A DNA stretch of 64,000 nt from JAIPEI01 sp964443135 (GTDB lineage Bacteria; Desulfobacterota; DSM-4660; Desulfatiglandales; HGW-15), in NCBI GenBank assembly GCA_964443135.1, contig CAYUBQ010000006.1, positions 33,855 to 97,854 on the forward strand, given 5' to 3'. This document shows positions 59,136-64,000 of the stretch, piece after piece (the first letter of the stretch is position 1; every line of letters starts with the position of its first letter). The position numbers and the translations under genes are program-made. The notes below the pieces were generated by a model. The model saw nothing but the letters and a program-made list of their open reading frames with translations. It ran no database searches and was not told the origin of the DNA.

Positions 59136-59188
59136 TAGGAAAGAAGAACCGGCCTTGTCAAGGCGGTTTTTGCAGTGCTTTCGCCCTA

Positions 59189-60616
59189 CTACTCCAGGCC
59201 GAACTTGGAGACCTCTTCCGTGACGGGGACGGGGTAGTTCCCGTCGAAGCAGGCGAAGCAGAGGTCCTCCCGGGGGATGGAGGTGGCCGCGGCCAGGTTG
59301 TCCATGCTCAGGTAGCCCAGGCTGTCCAGCCCGGCGAACGCCCGGATCTCCTCCACGGACTTCCGGGCCGCGATGAGCTCGCCGCGGGTGGAAAAGTCGA
59401 TCCCGTAGGGACAGGGGCAGCAGTGGGGGGGACAGCTCACCAGCATGTGGATCTCGCGCGCGCCGGCGTTCCGGAGGGTCTTGATCCGGGTGCGGGCGGT
59501 GGTGCCCCGGACGATGGAGTCCTCGATGATGATCACCCGCCGGTCCTGGAGGAGCCCCCGGACCGGGTTGAGCTTCACCTTGACGCCGAAGTCGCGCATG
59601 CTCTGGGAGGGCTGGATGAAGGTGCGGCCCACGTAGTGGTTGCGGATCATGCCCATCTCCAGGGGAAGGCCCGAGGCCTGGGCGTAGCCGATGGCGGCGT
59701 AGCTCCCGGAGTCGGGGAAGGGCATGACGAAGTCGGCGTCCAGCGGGTACTCCCCGGCCAGGAGCCGGCCCTGCCGCTTTCTGAACCCGTAGACGTTCTC
59801 GCCGAACACGTTGCTGTCGGGCCGGGCGAAGTAGATCAGCTCGAAGATGCACTGGGACCTCCGCCCCTGCCCGGGGAGATGGAGGCTGCGCAGCCCCTCC
59901 CCGCCGATGACCAGGACCTCCCCGGGCTCGATGTCCCGGACGTACTCGGCCTCCACCAGGTCCAGGGCGCACGTCTCCGAGGCCACCACCCACCCCGAGT
60001 TGAGCCGGCCCAGGCAGAGGGGCCGGAAGCCGTTCCGGTCCCGGATGGCCACCATGGTGTCCTCGGTCATGAGGACCATGGAGTAGGCCCCCTCCAGGGA
60101 CTCGGTCATCTCGAGCACCGCCTGCTCCAGGCCCCGCTTCAGGGACCGGGCCAGGAGGTGGAGGACGATCTCGCTGTCCATGGTGGTCTGGAAGATGGAG
60201 CCCTGGCCTTCCAGCCGGTTGCGGAGGCTCCGCGCGTTGACGAAGTTGCCGTTGTGGGCGATGGCCAGGGAGTGCCCCGAGTGCTTGACCGTGAAGGGCT
60301 GGGCATTGACCACCAGGGAGGAGCCGGTGGTGCTGTAGCGCACGTGCCCCAGGGCCATGTGGCCGGACAGCTGCTCCAGGATCCGCTCGTCGAAGATGTC
60401 CGGAACGAGCCCCATGTCCTTGTGGGCGGTGACCCGGTTCCCGTCGGAGACCACGATCCCCGCGCTCTCCTGCCCCCGGTGCTGGAGCGCGTAGAGGCCG
60501 AAGTAGGTGAGCTTGGCCGCTTCCTCGTGGTGGTACACCCCGAAGATGCCGCACTCCTCCCGCGGCCTGCGGGAACGCACGGCCTCGAGGCCTGGGTCGG
60601 AAGAAAATCTCTCCAT
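59189..60616 (-). CDS. purF: Amidophosphoribosyltransferase
   Basis: First step of purine synthesis: PRPP plus glutamine to phosphoribosylamine. 475 residues. The N-terminal glutaminase nucleophile is Cys22 in REECGIFGV after a 21-residue propeptide; the PRTase motif VIIIEDSIVRGTTARTR holds the PRPP loop; Fe-S cluster ligand candidates occur in CPPHCCPCPYG and LCFACFDG. It follows carB by 38 bp, same strand, so co-transcription is likely. Confidence 0.94.
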   Translation of the reverse strand: MERFSSDPGLEAVRSRRPREECGIFGVYHHEEAAKLTYFGLYALQHRGQESAGIVVSDGNRVTAHKDMGLVPDIFDERILEQLSGHMALGHVRYSTTGSSLVVNAQPFTVKHSGHSLAIAHNGNFVNARSLRNRLEGQGSIFQTTMDSEIVLHLLARSLKRGLEQAVLEMTESLEGAYSMVLMTEDTMVAIRDRNGFRPLCLGRLNSGWVVASETCALDLVEAEYVRDIEPGEVLVIGGEGLRSLHLPGQGRRSQCIFELIYFARPDSNVFGENVYGFRKRQGRLLAGEYPLDADFVMPFPDSGSYAAIGYAQASGLPLEMGMIRNHYVGRTFIQPSQSMRDFGVKVKLNPVRGLLQDRRVIIIEDSIVRGTTARTRIKTLRNAGAREIHMLVSCPPHCCPCPYGIDFSTRGELIAARKSVEEIRAFAGLDSLGYLSMDNLAAATSIPREDLCFACFDGNYPVPVTEEVSKFGLE

Positions 60617-60654
60617 GGGACGGGCTCCGATGAGGGTTCTCCCGAAGACGGGCT

Positions 60655-63906
<3,252 letters not shown>

Positions 63907-63926
63907 GGTCTCCTACCGGGGAAACA

Positions 63927-64000
63927 GGGGACGTTCTTGCATAATTCGATAACTCTTGGATGTTTGGGATAAGGGACGTTCTTGCGTAATTCGATAACTC
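63927..64000. repeat. Direct repeat with GGGACGTTCTTGC motif
   Basis: GGGGACGTTCTTGCATAATT then CGATAACTC at 63927-63955, and AGGGACGTTCTTGCGTAATT then CGATAACTC at 63972-64000, about 45 bp apart, continuing past the window edge. Confidence 0.7.

Overview
The window is GC-rich DNA from a Gram-negative bacterium, most likely a deltaproteobacterium-type member of Desulfobacterota. The evidence is a Kdo cytidylyltransferase (outer membrane LPS), a SRP RNA with the long 5' domain seen in that group, HflKC, PII/GlnD/NifA nitrogen control, non-pyrrolysine MttB-family methyltransferases, and dispersed short repeats. Genus cannot be fixed from the sequence. It is a scaffold from a draft assembly: two runs of exactly 100 N occur at 13856-13955 and 48217-48316, and both look like collapsible joins.

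Layout. 1-9.2 kb is housekeeping: cmk (cut by the window edge), an HU/IHF-like protein, SRP RNA, pgeF, a GNAT, then a +strand run of FmdB zinc ribbon, zinc-ribbon protein, queD, kdsB and recJ, facing a -strand run of hflK, hflC and a double-ACT protein. 9.2-15.4 kb holds a DUF721/DciA-like protein, a TrmN6-like methyltransferase, a DUF1015 protein, mtaD and an M23 endopeptidase. 15.4-29.1 kb is the most unusual part. A MarR regulator with a palindromic operator precedes a +strand block: MttB-like methyltransferase, AsnB-like ligase without the glutaminase cysteine, FAD (DAO-type) oxidoreductase, PhnP-like metallo-hydrolase, second MttB-like methyltransferase, a 1518-residue GlmS-like amidotransferase/SIS protein, and a translationally coupled nitrilase-family amidase. 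I know of no described pathway with this combination; it reads like catabolism or remodelling of an N-methylated compound joined to amide chemistry.

29.3-37.6 kb carries a methyltransferase with a zinc ribbon, an SDR-DUF2867 protein, a NadM-like adenylyltransferase with an altered active-site motif, and a hybrid histidine kinase downstream of two paralogous periplasmic binding proteins that lack any transporter genes. 38-47.1 kb is a nitrogen-control island: GlnD-GlnB (-), AmtB (-) with a sigma54 promoter, GlnB-GlnD (+), then a fusion of a degenerate KaiC-like domain, XRE helix-turn-helix and cupin. 47.2-51.6 kb holds a secreted Gly/Asn-rich repeat protein, a TPR lipoprotein, a DUF523-DUF1722 protein and a PNPOx-like flavoprotein. 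51.7-64 kb has a NifA-type activator, a KdnB-like oxidase (8-amino-Kdo sugar pathway, which would feed KdsB), PutA with its GntR/FadR regulator and a palindromic operator, and a purF-carB pair.

Two dispersed non-coding repeat families run through the intergenic regions. Family A (about 100 bp, roughly ten copies) truncates or extends several reading frames. Family B (about 140 bp, two copies, imperfect terminal inverted repeats) looks like a MITE. No tRNA, rRNA, CRISPR, transposase or phage gene was seen.
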